Notes: generated by a model not told the origin, from the sequence alone. A stretch of 64,000 nt of DNA from Paenibacillus elgii NBRC 100335 (GCF_004000865.1 NZ_BIMB01000007.1:124001-188000), one strand, 5' to 3'; shown: positions 27,026 to 36,013, counted from the stretch's first letter. Translations and numbers: made by a program.

Positions 27026-27058
27026 AAAGAGCTTCCCGGATAACAGCGGAGAAGCCCC
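27026..27058 (-). terminator. Minus-strand terminator-like hairpin
   Basis: Read leftwards, GGGGCTTCTCCG pairs with CGGGAAGCTC and is followed by TTTTTT. Its sequence is a near copy of the terminator at 27558-27594 (shared GTAAAAAAGAGCTTCCCG on the plus strand). No minus-strand gene ends directly before it, so it may catch read-through. Confidence 0.5.
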
Positions 27059-27163
27059 AGATATAGGGAGTAATGCGTTGCACGACGTAAAATGCCGTGA
27101 TAAAATAAACATAACGTCAATGTTGTTTCGAAGCTAACTGTATAACAACATCCAGTTCATCCG

Positions 27164-27306
27164 TATACTAAAAAGAGCCTTCGCCGCTGCGAATGGTAAA
27201 GACTCTTAGGACCTGAAAGGCTGTGGATCACCACGGCGCGCCAAAACAAAATCGTTAGTTCAGCGAAACCCACCGTAGGCCGTCAACCTATTACTCGGTG
27301 GGTTTT
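27164..27306 (+). ncRNA. Candidate antisense RNA to the toxin mRNA
   Basis: TATACT (27164-27169) could serve as a -10 element; no good -35 is seen. The strand ends at a hairpin, AAACCCACCG (27266) with CGGTGGGTTT (27296), followed by TTTT. Such an RNA of about 130 nt would pair with the 3' part of the toxin transcript, the arrangement of TxpA/RatA and BsrG/SR4. Purely inferred from signals. Confidence 0.35.
27170..27207 (-). terminator. Terminator of the candidate toxin mRNA
   Basis: On the minus strand AAGAG..TTCGC-AGCG-GCGAA..CTCTT is followed by TTT. It lies about 85 bases after the stop of the 43-aa membrane peptide and would define a transcript of roughly 315 nt. Confidence 0.5.
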
Positions 27307-27422
27307 CGCTTGTTACGAAACTTACGACGCATCCAGCGGTAGAGCTTACGGATACCAAACACCAGGCTTAGCACCGTCACGATCCAACGCAGCACATCGT
27401 AAAACGCCACAAGGTTGACCAT
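27291..27422 (-). CDS. 43-aa membrane peptide, candidate type I toxin
   Basis: The peptide starts MVNLVAFYDVLRWIVTVLSL and ends in a very basic tail (RKLYRWMRRKFRNKRKPTE). One transmembrane helix plus a positively charged C-terminus is the build of type I toxins. The expression signals are good: an extended -10 element TGCTATAAT on the minus strand (TATAAT at 27498-27493), a leader of about 65 nt, ribosome site AAAGGGGGTGA seven bases before ATG 27422, and a terminator at 27170. A possible antisense RNA overlaps its 3' end. I do not recognise a named family; a small holin-like or regulatory membrane peptide is the alternative. Confidence 0.6.
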   Translation of the reverse strand: MVNLVAFYDVLRWIVTVLSLVFGIRKLYRWMRRKFRNKRKPTE

Positions 27423-27492
27423 CGGCCTCACCCCCTTTCGGGAGGCTGCGCCGTGGTCCGAAAACGTCCACCACTATTCATCGTCCATAGAG

Positions 27493-27501
27493 ATTATAGC
27501 A
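27493..27501 (-). promoter_or_regulatory. Extended -10 promoter of the candidate toxin gene
   Basis: TGCTATAAT on the minus strand is a consensus TGn extended -10 element; no -35 match is visible, as is usual for this promoter type. Confidence 0.6.
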
Positions 27502-27557
27502 TGCTGGCCCCGGTTCCTCTACCAGACTTTCAAAACTCTTCCACATAAAGTGAAAAG

Positions 27558-27594
27558 TAAAAAAGAGCTTCCCGTGTGACAACCGAGAAGCTCC
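27558..27594 (-). terminator. Terminator of the glycosyltransferase gene
   Basis: Read leftwards, GAGCTTCTCGG and CGGGAAGCTC form the stem, followed by TTTTTT, 38 bases past the glycosyltransferase stop. Confidence 0.85.
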
Positions 27595-27631
27595 TTTGCA
27601 TATAAGTGCAGTCCCCCTTCCTTCCAGCGTC

Positions 27632-28831
27632 TTACCCTACTTTTACCTGCGAGATATACTTAACGATTTCGTCCGCCGCTTGCCGGGCCCCGCCACCCGT
27701 GCGCAGCGATTCGCCAACCCGGGCTGCCGCTTCGCGGTAGGAAGGCGTCTCAAGCACCCGATTCACCGTATCGCGCAGCAGGTCGACCGTCAGCTCCGTT
27801 TTATTAAGCGCCACGCCCGCTCCGAGCTCGGCAACACGCTCGGCTACCTTCGGCTGATCGGCTCCTTGCGGGACCAGCACCAGCGGCAGCCCCTGCGACA
27901 AGCCTTCGTTCGTGCTGTTCATGCCGCCGTGGGTAATGAATAAACGGGCGTGCTGAAGCACTTCGAGCTGCGGCACATAAGGGCGGACGATAAAATTGTC
28001 CGGGATGTCGCCGAGCGACTCGATCTCGGTCTCCCGACCGACTGACATGACAATCGTATTGCCGGAACCGCCGAACGCTTTCAAACAATTTCGGTAAAAA
28101 TCAATATCCTTGTTGAACGCCGTCCCCAGCGAAATGTAAATGACAGATTTCCCCGCGAGCTCAGGCATCTCGGGCTCTGCTTGAAGACGCGCGGACACGG
28201 AAGGGCCTACAAATTTATAGCTGTCGTCGAAGTCTTCTCCCCTCGGCTGGAACAATCGTGATGTATATACGATCGTCATCGGCTCGGGGTTGAAGAACGC
28301 CTCATAAGGCGAGCGGACAACATAGCCATAGTCGCGCCGGAGCTTGGTTGTCAATTGCTCGAAGTCCGCTTGCGCCTGATCGGCCGGACCGGAAGAAGCA
28401 GCAGCATTCAGATGCTCAACAAAGTGCTGAAAATGCGCTTCCGTCTGCGCAAAAGACGTGCTGGAGTTGATTGCCGGCAATTGGAGCAAATGAGCCATCA
28501 GCCGCCCGCCCCCGAACATGGAGTCGTGTACGATATAATCGAACGGTTTGGCTTTGGCCTCTTCCAAGACTAAGGGAACGAGAGCCTCCGCCCCTTCCAG
28601 CATACCGCCCACTCTGCTGAGCATATGGTTGTCAGGTCTCATGAATCCCTCGAAGAAACGGAAAAAATCGTAGGCCCGCACCTCGGCCCCTACCTTCTCC
28701 AAACGCTCTCTGAAATTTTCCGTCGTGAAATAAACGACCTCATTTCCGCGCTGAACCAGCTCCTGCACGACACTTACCGTCGGGTTCACATGTCCTTCCG
28801 CCCCGCCATTCATAAATAAAATACGTGCCAT
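27632..28831 (-). CDS. Macrolide-family (GT1) glycosyltransferase, YjiC-like
   Basis: 399 aa. It transfers sugar from a UDP-sugar to a small hydrophobic acceptor such as a macrolide, flavonoid or polyketide. The N-terminal acceptor domain opens MARILFMNGGAEGHVNPT. The donor-binding signature is VPQLEVLQHARLFITHGGMN followed by STNEGLSQGLPLVLVPQGADQPKVAERV, with the HGG and the Asp-Gln pair that contact the nucleotide sugar. His18 in EGHVNP is the expected catalytic base. It is close in style to B. subtilis YjiC and the MGT enzymes that inactivate macrolides. It is monocistronic with GGAGG before the ATG and its own terminator. At 10 kb from the NRPS/PKS operon there is no evidence that it tailors that product. 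Confidence 0.9.
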   Translation of the reverse strand: MARILFMNGGAEGHVNPTVSVVQELVQRGNEVVYFTTENFRERLEKVGAEVRAYDFFRFFEGFMRPDNHMLSRVGGMLEGAEALVPLVLEEAKAKPFDYIVHDSMFGGGRLMAHLLQLPAINSSTSFAQTEAHFQHFVEHLNAAASSGPADQAQADFEQLTTKLRRDYGYVVRSPYEAFFNPEPMTIVYTSRLFQPRGEDFDDSYKFVGPSVSARLQAEPEMPELAGKSVIYISLGTAFNKDIDFYRNCLKAFGGSGNTIVMSVGRETEIESLGDIPDNFIVRPYVPQLEVLQHARLFITHGGMNSTNEGLSQGLPLVLVPQGADQPKVAERVAELGAGVALNKTELTVDLLRDTVNRVLETPSYREAAARVGESLRTGGGARQAADEIVKYISQVKVG

Positions 28832-28980
28832 GATTCATTCAGCCTCCTTCGCCCCTCATCGATTTGGGACTATATTCCATTTTATCATTTTTTAATCTCC
28901 AGCGGGAATGCCAAAGGATTCATGTTTCATGGCCCAAGCCCGGGAAGCCTCCTCCGACTCAACATGGTGCCGAAGCCGGA

Positions 28981-29010
28981 AAAACCCGCCTATCGTTGCA
29001 GGCGGGTTTA
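28981..29010. terminator. Bidirectional terminator
   Basis: AAACCCGCC-TATCGTTGCA-GGCGGGTTT, with A-run and T-run on both sides; ends the YiaA/B gene on the minus strand and could also stop plus-strand read-through. Confidence 0.8.
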
Positions 29011-29027
29011 AAAATATATCTATGAAA

Positions 29028-29492
29028 TTAGCCATTCATATTTTGATTATCCAAAATCTCTTTGTCCTCGGCGTTATCGCGGGTCACCTTTTGCACCCCG
29101 ATCGCACTATAGGAAATCAGCAGCATAACAGCAATGTAGTAGCCTTTTACGTTCAATTCGAACGGCGCGTTAAACAAACCGATGAAAAACATAGCGAATC
29201 CGATGACCAACCCTGCGACCGCCATTCCGGTGAAAGCGGGAGTGTTACGCATACGGTGCTTTGGATTTTCGCTTCTCAGCTCCTTGTCCTCGGCATTGTC
29301 CCGGACCACCTTCTGGGTCGCGATACTGGTGATGATAATTAAGAACATGCATAGCAAGTAGTACCCTTTTACGTTCAATTCCCAGTCCGCATTGTAGATG
29401 CCGAGGCAATACAGGAATATCCCTGCGGCCAGTGCAAAGTACGAAGCTGCGGTAAAAGCTGCGGTGTTACGTTTTTGATATTTTGGGTACAT
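29028..29492 (-). CDS. YiaA/YiaB two-helix-domain membrane protein
   Basis: 154 aa built from two copies of the same unit: (N/R)TxAFTxxxYFALAAGIFLYCLGIYNADWELNVKGYYLLC, then PAFTGMAVAGLVIGFAMFFIGLFNAPFELNVKGYYIAV. Each copy has two transmembrane helices separated by the conserved ELNVKGYY loop, and each ends in (Q)KVxRDNAEDKE. This matches the YiaAB two-helix domain of inner-membrane proteins of unknown function. The duplication is internal and clear at protein level. GGAG lies nine bases before the ATG and a strong hairpin ends the gene. Monocistronic. Confidence 0.88.
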   Translation of the reverse strand: MYPKYQKRNTAAFTAASYFALAAGIFLYCLGIYNADWELNVKGYYLLCMFLIIITSIATQKVVRDNAEDKELRSENPKHRMRNTPAFTGMAVAGLVIGFAMFFIGLFNAPFELNVKGYYIAVMLLISYSAIGVQKVTRDNAEDKEILDNQNMNG

Positions 29493-29729
29493 GGGCGGAC
29501 ACTCCTCTTGAGGTTACGAACGACTAGTACGCGGATCTTAGTTCGTCGTTAGAATTGGTTGTCTTTTACAGATATATTAACTTACCGGCTACCATGTGAA
29601 AAGGCTTATTTTCATCTAGTACTTCGTTAATTTCCAAAAAGCAAACGATTACATTTTTCGAATTATCCAAAGGTTGAATATAAATTATAAAAAGCTTATG
29701 GAATCTAGCAAAAAAACGGTCAAAAGTGG

Positions 29730-29758
29730 TTGACAAGAAATTTTATTTCCAATAATAT
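29730..29758 (+). promoter_or_regulatory. Sigma-A promoter of the oligopeptide transport operon
   Basis: TTGACA (29730-29735), a 17-bp spacer and TAATAT (29753-29758): a perfect -35 and five-of-six -10, about 110 bases before the first gene. The remaining part of the 29493-29876 gap is AT-rich without a gene; no clear operator is seen. Confidence 0.85.
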
Positions 29759-29876
29759 CAATACCATGTTCAAATACCAAGTATTCAAGTAAGAATAATG
29801 AGTAAATTCCGAGTAATCCGTTCGATTTATCCAGAAAATGCATGAAGGCAGAATGAGCAGGCAGGGGGGCTTTACC

Positions 29877-30803
29877 ATGTATGTGGTCCGGCGGGTGGCG
29901 ACGATGGTCGTTACGTTGTGGGTGATCGCGACTTTAACCTTTTTTCTGATGCATCTGATTCCGGGAGATCCGTTTGCGGCCGATTCGCAGATGCTGCCGC
30001 CGGATGTGCTGGCGAACCTGCGGGCCAAGTACCATCTGGACCAGCCGATTTTCCGGCAATATGTGCTGTATTTGCAAAACCTGATCCAATTGGACCTCGG
30101 TCCGTCCATCCAGTCCAAATCGAGCAGCGTGAACACGCTGATTGCCCGGGGCATCGGCCCGTCCGCTTTGCTCGGCCTCCAATCGATGCTGATCGCTCTT
30201 ACGGTCGGAGTGGCCCTGGGCATCGTCTCGGCGCTGCATCACAATAAGCTGCTCGATTATTTGTCGATGCTCGTGGCCATTATCGGGATTTCGGTGCCGA
30301 GCTTTATTTTGGCCCCGCTGCTCATTAAGTACATTGCAGTCAATCTGCACTGGCTGCCCGTCGCCTCGTGGGGAACGTGGCAGCACAGCATTCTGCCGTC
30401 GATTGCGCTGTCGCTGGCGCCCCTCGCGATTATTGCGCGGTTCGTCCGGGCCAGCATGCTGGAGGTGCTCGGCCAGAACTACATGCGGCTCGCCGAAGCA
30501 AAAGGTCTATCGGACTGGACGGTCGTGATCAAATACGGGCTGCGCAACGCTTTGCTCCCGGTGCTTACGTTTATCGGACCGCTGTTTGCGTCGCTGATTA
30601 CCGGCACGTTCGTAGTGGAGAAGATTTTCGCCATTCCGGGACTGGGCAAATATTTTGTGGACAGCATCTTTAACCGCGATTATCCGGTCATTATGGGGAC
30701 GACGATGTTTTACAGCTTCGTGCTGGTCGTTACCTTGTTCCTGATTGATCTGTCCTACCGGGTCATCGACCCGAGAATCAAGCTGACAAGTAAGGGAGAG
30801 TAG
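29877..30803 (+). CDS. Oligopeptide ABC transporter permease (OppB/DppB type)
   Basis: 308 aa, six transmembrane segments. The N-terminus (MYVVRRVATMVVTLWVIATL) and the first loop HLIPGDPF are typical of the B-subunit of dipeptide/oligopeptide importers. The ATPase-contact loop is RASMLEVLGQNYMRLAEAKGLSDW, with the EAA motif, followed by LPVLTFIGPLFASLITGTFVVEKIF. The start is ATG 29877 with AGGGGGG upstream; an ATG at 29838 in the same frame lacks one. First gene of a five-gene B-C-D-F-A operon. Confidence 0.93.
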   Translation: MYVVRRVATMVVTLWVIATLTFFLMHLIPGDPFAADSQMLPPDVLANLRAKYHLDQPIFRQYVLYLQNLIQLDLGPSIQSKSSSVNTLIARGIGPSALLGLQSMLIALTVGVALGIVSALHHNKLLDYLSMLVAIIGISVPSFILAPLLIKYIAVNLHWLPVASWGTWQHSILPSIALSLAPLAIIARFVRASMLEVLGQNYMRLAEAKGLSDWTVVIKYGLRNALLPVLTFIGPLFASLITGTFVVEKIFAIPGLGKYFVDSIFNRDYPVIMGTTMFYSFVLVVTLFLIDLSYRVIDPRIKLTSKGE

Positions 30804-30807
30804 ATGG

Positions 30808-31764
30808 ATGAACGACCCGGTATTGGCGTCAAGCGAAGCGCAGGACCGTTTGTTCCGCCCGGTGGACCGCAGCCGCTTCGAGCCGCAGACGCAGCGTCCG
30901 AGCCTCGGCTACTGGCGCGAGGTGTTTCTCAAGCTGGTGAAAAACAAGCTGGCCCTGCTCGGCCTGACGCTGCTGCTTGTGCTCGTCACGCTGGCGATCA
31001 TCGGCCCGCAGCTTGTGCCGTACAGCCCGAGCAAGCAGTCGCTCACCGAAGGGAACCTGCCGATCTCCGGCAAGCACTGGTTCGGCACGGACGATCTCGG
31101 CCGCGATATGTGGGCCCGGACGTGGCACGGGGCGCGGGTGTCGCTGCTGATCGGCGTCGTCGCCGCCTTGATCGATCTGGTTATCGGCGTCGCGATCGGC
31201 GGGGTTGCCGGATATATGGCCGGACGAAGCGCGCTCGGTGACCGGATCGATAACTTTTTGATGCGGATCGTGGAGATTTTGTACGGCGTTCCGTACCTGC
31301 TGGTGGTCATTCTGCTCATGGTAGTCATGCCGCCGGGGCTCGGAACGATTATCATCGCCCTCACCGTCACCGGCTGGATTGGGATGGCCCGGCTCGTCCG
31401 GGGGCAGATTCTCCAGCTCAAGCAGCAGGAATACGTGCTGGCGGCGCAGAAGCTCGGCACCTCGCATTTTCACATTGTGCGCAAGCATCTGCTGCCGAAC
31501 GCGATCGGCGTCATGATCGTCAACCTGACGTTTACGATTCCGAATGCGATTTTCGCCGAATCATTTCTCAGCTTTCTCGGACTCGGCGTTCAGGCGCCGT
31601 CGGCCAGCTGGGGCACGATGGCGAATGACGCGCTCAGCGTCGTACTTAGCGGACAATGGTGGCGCATTTTCTTCCCCGGGCTCATGATCTCGATTACGAT
31701 GCTGGCTTTCAACACGCTCGGCGACGGACTACAAGATGCCGTCAACCCGAAAAATCGAAGCTAA
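30808..31764 (+). CDS. Oligopeptide ABC transporter permease (OppC/DppC type)
   Basis: 318 aa. A hydrophilic N-terminal segment of about 45 residues precedes the first helix (KNKLALLGLTLLLVLVTLAI), then HWFGTDDLGRDMWARTWHGARVSL, the family signature. The EAA loop is RGQILQLKQQEYVLAAQKLGTSHFHIVRKHLLPN. It ends LGDGLQDAVNPKNRS, the usual C-terminus. It starts five bases after the first permease stop and forms the translocation pore with it. Confidence 0.94.
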   Translation: MNDPVLASSEAQDRLFRPVDRSRFEPQTQRPSLGYWREVFLKLVKNKLALLGLTLLLVLVTLAIIGPQLVPYSPSKQSLTEGNLPISGKHWFGTDDLGRDMWARTWHGARVSLLIGVVAALIDLVIGVAIGGVAGYMAGRSALGDRIDNFLMRIVEILYGVPYLLVVILLMVVMPPGLGTIIIALTVTGWIGMARLVRGQILQLKQQEYVLAAQKLGTSHFHIVRKHLLPNAIGVMIVNLTFTIPNAIFAESFLSFLGLGVQAPSASWGTMANDALSVVLSGQWWRIFFPGLMISITMLAFNTLGDGLQDAVNPKNRS

Positions 31765-31776
31765 GGAGGCGGCCGG

Positions 31777-32796
31777 ATGGACCCCGTCTTAAGAGTCAAT
31801 CAGTTAAAAGTTTCGTTCCGAACGTACGGAGGCTCCGTGCAGGCCGTTCGCGACGTGTCCTACGAGGTCGCCTCCGGGGAAACGCTCGCGGTCGTCGGAG
31901 AAAGTGGCAGCGGCAAGACGGTGACGGCGCAGGCGATCATGGGCATGATCTCCCCACCGGGGAAAATGACGCAAGGAGAGGTCGTGTTCCAAGGACGGAA
32001 GCTGAACGGCCTGTCGGCTCGGCAGTGGAAAAGCGTGAGAGGCAAAGAGATCGCAATGATCCCTCAGGACCCGATGACGTCGTTAAATCCGACTATGCGC
32101 ATCGGACAACAGATTATGGACGGACTGCTGCGGCACGAGAGGCTAACCAAGCCGCAGGCGGCGGAGCGCGCGGCCGAGCTGCTGCGGCTGGTCGGCATCC
32201 CGGACCCGGAGAAGCGGCTTCGCCAGTATCCGCACGAATTCAGCGGCGGCATGCGGCAGCGCGTGGTCATTGCGATCGCGCTGGCCTGCAATCCGGCGCT
32301 GCTGATCGCCGACGAGCCGACGACCGCGCTGGATGTGACCATCCAGGCGCAAATTCTGGAGCTGCTGCAAAGCCTGCAAAACCGGCTCCGCACGTCGATC
32401 ATCATGATCACGCACGACCTCGGGGTCGTCGCCGAGATGGCGCACCGCGTTGTGGTCATGTACGCGGGCCTGGTCGTCGAAAGCGGCACGGTGCAGGATA
32501 TTTTCTCGCAGCCGAAGCATCCGTACACGTGGGGACTGCTGCAATCGATTCCGAAGCCGCACACGGGACAAAAACAAAGATTGATCCCCATCGAGGGGGC
32601 GCCGCCCGATTTGTTCGATCCGCCGAAAGGATGTCCTTTCGCCGCTCGTTGTCCGTACGCGATGGAAATTTGCGTCGAGCAATTGCCCGCGGAGGAGAAA
32701 CTGTCGGACACGCATACGGCGCGGTGCTGGCTGAACGACAGTCGGGCGGCCAGCATCCGGGAGCTTGTGGCGGCAGGGAGGGACGCGCATGTCTGA
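31777..32796 (+). CDS. Oligopeptide ABC transporter ATPase (OppD type)
   Basis: 339 aa. Walker A GESGSGKT, ABC signature FSGGMRQRV, Walker B ALLIADEPTTALD and the switch His in MITHDLGVVAEMAHRV are all intact. The C-terminal extension carries the CPFAARCPYAMEIC type cysteine cluster found in Opp/Dpp ATPases. It powers import with the following ATPase, whose start lies eight bases inside this gene. Confidence 0.95.
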   Translation: MDPVLRVNQLKVSFRTYGGSVQAVRDVSYEVASGETLAVVGESGSGKTVTAQAIMGMISPPGKMTQGEVVFQGRKLNGLSARQWKSVRGKEIAMIPQDPMTSLNPTMRIGQQIMDGLLRHERLTKPQAAERAAELLRLVGIPDPEKRLRQYPHEFSGGMRQRVVIAIALACNPALLIADEPTTALDVTIQAQILELLQSLQNRLRTSIIMITHDLGVVAEMAHRVVVMYAGLVVESGTVQDIFSQPKHPYTWGLLQSIPKPHTGQKQRLIPIEGAPPDLFDPPKGCPFAARCPYAMEICVEQLPAEEKLSDTHTARCWLNDSRAASIRELVAAGRDAHV

Positions 32797-33748
32797 ATAT
32801 TTGGTAGAAGTCCAAGACGTCAAGAAGCATTTCAAGTCCGGCGCGAATCAGGTCGTCAAGTCGGTGGACGGCATTTCCTTCGCCATCCGCCGGGGCGAGA
32901 CGCTCGGCCTAGTCGGCGAGAGCGGCAGCGGCAAGTCGACGCTGGGCCGGACGATCGTCGGCCTCTACGAGGCAACCGCGGGGCAGGTCCGCTTCGCGGG
33001 CAAGCCCCTGACGGGCCATACGCGCGAAGAGCGGAGGGCTTTCGACCGGCAAGCGCAGATGATTTTCCAGGACCCGCATGCCTCGCTGAACCCGAAGATG
33101 AAGGTCGGCGACATCATCGCCGAGGGCATCGACGCCTACCGCTTGGCGCGGGGCAAAGCGCGGCAGGAGCGCATCGTGCAGCTCCTCGAGAAGGTCGGCC
33201 TGCGCGCCGAGCACGCCCAGCGGTTCCCGCATGAGTTCAGCGGCGGGCAGCGGCAGCGCATCGGCATTGCGCGGGCGCTGGCCGTCGAGCCGAGCTTCGT
33301 CGTGGCGGACGAGCCGATCTCCGCGCTGGATGTGTCCATTCAGGCGCAGGTCGTCAACCTGCTGGAGGATCTGCAGCGGGAGGAGGGCTTGACCTACCTG
33401 TTCATCGCCCATGACCTGCATATGGTTCAGCATATCAGCAACCGCATCGGCGTGATGTATTTAGGCAAAATGATGGAGCTGGCCGCCAGCGACGAGCTGT
33501 TCCGCGAGCCGCTTCATCCGTATACGCAGGCGCTCATGTCGGCCATCCCCGTCGCCGATCCGTCGCAGCGGGGGACGCGGGAGCGCATCGTGCTGCGGGG
33601 CGATCCGCCGAGCCCTCTTCACCCTCCGGGCGGCTGCCCGTTCCATACGAGATGTCCCGCCGGCCGGGATATCTGTGCAAGCGAGCTTCCCGCATGGAGA
33701 GAGGTGAAAGAAGATCACTGGGTCGCTTGCCATTTGGTTGAAGGTTGA
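32789..33748 (+). CDS. Oligopeptide ABC transporter ATPase (OppF type)
   Basis: 319 aa second ATPase. Walker [10 protein letters not shown], signature FSGGQRQRI, Walker [13 protein letters not shown], switch [16 protein letters not shown], and a C-terminal cysteine cluster [16 protein letters not shown]. The start ATG 32789 has GGGAGGG upstream and overlaps the end of the previous gene by eight bases, implying coupled translation; an in-frame start upstream would lie deep inside that gene. Confidence 0.95.
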   Translation: MSEYLVEVQDVKKHFKSGANQVVKSVDGISFAIRRGETLGLVGESGSGKSTLGRTIVGLYEATAGQVRFAGKPLTGHTREERRAFDRQAQMIFQDPHASLNPKMKVGDIIAEGIDAYRLARGKARQERIVQLLEKVGLRAEHAQRFPHEFSGGQRQRIGIARALAVEPSFVVADEPISALDVSIQAQVVNLLEDLQREEGLTYLFIAHDLHMVQHISNRIGVMYLGKMMELAASDELFREPLHPYTQALMSAIPVADPSQRGTRERIVLRGDPPSPLHPPGGCPFHTRCPAGRDICASELPAWREVKEDHWVACHLVEG

Positions 33749-33794
33749 ACCTCATACATAGCTTATAGATTCGGATAAAAGGAGAATGGGAGAC

Positions 33795-35435
33795 ATGAAA
33801 AAATTCGCATTAACCGCCGCCGCGCTTCTTATCGCCGCCTTACCGGCGCTGGCCGGCTGCAGCAACACGCAGGATGCGGCGAAGCCCGAAGGCGGAGCGG
33901 CCTCATCGGCCGGCGGCGCAGGTATCAAGCAGGAAATTCGCGCGAACCTGTCCGGGGAGCCATATACGCTCGATCCGGCGATTGCGACGGACAATACGTC
34001 GTTCAAGGTCATCAATTCGTTGTACGAAGGCTTGTACACCTTTGATAAAAAAGGCGAGGTCGTTCCGGGCAGCGCCGCCAAGGTCGATATCTCGCCTGAC
34101 GGCAAGACGTACACGTTTACGCTGCGCGACAACCTGAAATGGTCCAACGGCAAGCCCGTCACGGCCAAGGATTTCGAGTATTCCTGGAAACGCGTGCTGA
34201 ACCCGCAAACGGCAGCGACCAACGCCTTCTACCTGTACTACATCAAAGGCGCCGAGGAGTATAACAAGGGCAAAGGCACCGTCGATCAAGTCAAAGCAAC
34301 CGCCAAGGACGACAAGACGTTCGTGGTCGAGTTGAACGCGCCGACCAAGTTTTTCCCGAAGGTCGCCGTCAATCCGGTGTTCCTGCCGGTGTATCAGCCG
34401 ACGGTGGATACGAACAAAAACTGGGCGGCCGAAGCGAAGGATATCGTCTCGAACGGCGCCTATACCGCCTCTAAATGGGAGCACAATACCAGCCTCGTCC
34501 TGGAGAAAAACGACAACTACTGGAACAAAGACGACGTGACGATGCAAACGATCAACTACAAAATGATCGGCGATCAGAACACGTATTACCAAATGTTTAA
34601 ATCCGGCGAACTGGATCTGATCGATACGCTTCCCATCGACGTGCTGGCGCAGGAAAAGTCAAACAAGGACTTCACTTTGCAATCGGACTTCTCGACGTAC
34701 GTGTACACGTTTAACGTGACGCAGAAGCCGTTCACCAATGCGAAAATCCGCCGCGCCTTCGCTCTTGCGATCGACCGCGAGGCCATTGTGAACAACGTAT
34801 CCAAGGGCGGACAGAAGCCGGCGTACGGACTCGTAGCCGAGGGGATCAAAACGCCTGCCGGCAAAGATTTCCGCGAGGAACGGCCTCCGTACTTGAAGTT
34901 CGATGCCACCGAAGCGAAAAAGCTGCTGGCCGAAGGCCTGAAGGAAGAAAACTGGGCGACGTTGCCGCCTGTGACGCTGAAATACAATACGCAGGACGGC
35001 CATAAGAAAATCGCGGAAGCGCTGCAGGCGATGTTCAAAGAAAACCTCGGCGTCGACGTCAAGCTGGAAAACCAGGAGTGGAAAACGTACATCGATACGT
35101 TCAAGCAAAGCAATTTCCAGATCGCCCGGATGTCCTGGTCCGGCACATTTCTAGACCCGCTCGCGCTGCTAGACCTGTACTTGGGAGGCAGCCCGAACAA
35201 CCAGACGAAGTGGGTCAATCCGAAGTATGACGAGCTTCTGACGCAGGGCAAGACCGAGCAGGACGAGAACAAACGTTTTGAAATTTTGCATCAAGCCGAA
35301 GATATATTTATGCAAGATCTTCCGGTCATTCCGATTTACTTCGCCTCGAAAAACTACTTGAAGTCGAAAAACTTCGAAATTCCGTTCGTACCGAATCAGG
35401 AGCCGAACCTGCGCTGGGCGAAGAAGATTTCGTAA
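33795..35435 (+). CDS. Oligopeptide-binding lipoprotein (OppA type)
   Basis: 546 aa substrate receptor. The signal peptide MKKFALTAAALLIAALPALAG ends in the lipobox LAGC, followed by an Ala/Gly/Ser-rich linker. The SBP class 5 fold shows in EPYTLDPAIATDNTSFKVINSLYEGLYTFD, GLKTYTFTLRDNLKWSNGKPVTAKDFEYSWKR-type segments, KNDNYWNKDDV and AKIRRAFALAIDREAIV. Similar to OppA more than DppA. AAAGGAGA lies nine bases before ATG 33795 but touches the alternative ATG at 33786, so the later start is chosen. Last gene of the operon. Confidence 0.94.
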   Translation: MKKFALTAAALLIAALPALAGCSNTQDAAKPEGGAASSAGGAGIKQEIRANLSGEPYTLDPAIATDNTSFKVINSLYEGLYTFDKKGEVVPGSAAKVDISPDGKTYTFTLRDNLKWSNGKPVTAKDFEYSWKRVLNPQTAATNAFYLYYIKGAEEYNKGKGTVDQVKATAKDDKTFVVELNAPTKFFPKVAVNPVFLPVYQPTVDTNKNWAAEAKDIVSNGAYTASKWEHNTSLVLEKNDNYWNKDDVTMQTINYKMIGDQNTYYQMFKSGELDLIDTLPIDVLAQEKSNKDFTLQSDFSTYVYTFNVTQKPFTNAKIRRAFALAIDREAIVNNVSKGGQKPAYGLVAEGIKTPAGKDFREERPPYLKFDATEAKKLLAEGLKEENWATLPPVTLKYNTQDGHKKIAEALQAMFKENLGVDVKLENQEWKTYIDTFKQSNFQIARMSWSGTFLDPLALLDLYLGGSPNNQTKWVNPKYDELLTQGKTEQDENKRFEILHQAEDIFMQDLPVIPIYFASKNYLKSKNFEIPFVPNQEPNLRWAKKIS

Positions 35436-35483
35436 TTGCCGTGAAGCCGGACCTGCCCGTTAAAGGCTCGGCTTGAAGGAATT

Positions 35484-35541
35484 TCCCCCGATACACTTTA
35501 ACCCATCTGACGAAGGCGGTTTGAAGTGCGTCGGGGATTTT
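35484..35541 (+). terminator. Terminator of the opp operon
   Basis: CCCCCGA..CACTT and AAGTG..TCGGGG form an interrupted stem followed by ATTTTT, about 50 bases after the oppA-type stop. Confidence 0.75.
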
Positions 35542-35600
35542 TCGCTTGCAAAAGAAAAAGCGCCGACGTCGTTACGCCGCGCGCTTTTCCCCTGCATTTC

Positions 35601-35894
35601 TTATTCCGCTTCCCCGACGTGCTCCTTGCAGAAAGCTTTGACCACTTCCAGCTCGTCGTCTTCCAATTCAAAATCGAGCAGCTGCTCCGTCGTCCGCTCG
35701 AAAATTTCGTGCTTCACGATGCTGGCCTGGTCCCCGTCCACGCTGTAAATGACCCGGACATATAACCCCTGCTCGGAGTACAGCTCGTCATCCTCTTCAA
35801 CTTCAATATCCAGTATAAACTCGTACCGTTTGCCGGACAAAATGCCGAACGGGTCTTTCACGAGTTCTACGCTGTAACTGGTAATGGTGAACAT
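35601..35894 (-). CDS. DUF6509-family small protein
   Basis: 97 aa cytosolic protein opening MFTITSYSVELVKDPFGILS and rich in acidic residues (EVEEDDELYSEQG, FELEDDELEVVKAFC). This is the DUF6509 pattern seen throughout Paenibacillus and Bacillus; its function is unknown. The start is ATG 35894, with AAAGGA eight bases upstream; an in-frame ATG at 35912 sits before that site. Monocistronic, convergent with the opp operon. Confidence 0.8.
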   Translation of the reverse strand: MFTITSYSVELVKDPFGILSGKRYEFILDIEVEEDDELYSEQGLYVRVIYSVDGDQASIVKHEIFERTTEQLLDFELEDDELEVVKAFCKEHVGEAE

Positions 35895-36013
35895 GGTATC
35901 ATCCTTTCTCAACCGCCGAACCTTAATTCCGAACCTTTATATTATACACGAAATTCGGAGAAAGGCCTTATGCCGCCGAGAAATGAATCATGCCCGTTCA
36001 TGCCGTCCCGAAA

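Noticed and set aside
27632-28831. Glycosyltransferase as tailoring enzyme of the NRPS/PKS product
   Set aside because: It is 10 kb away, separately transcribed and with unrelated genes between; YjiC-like detoxification is equally likely.
29650-29700. CodY-like site upstream of the oligopeptide operon
   Set aside because: The best match to the 15-bp consensus has about five mismatches, too weak to claim.
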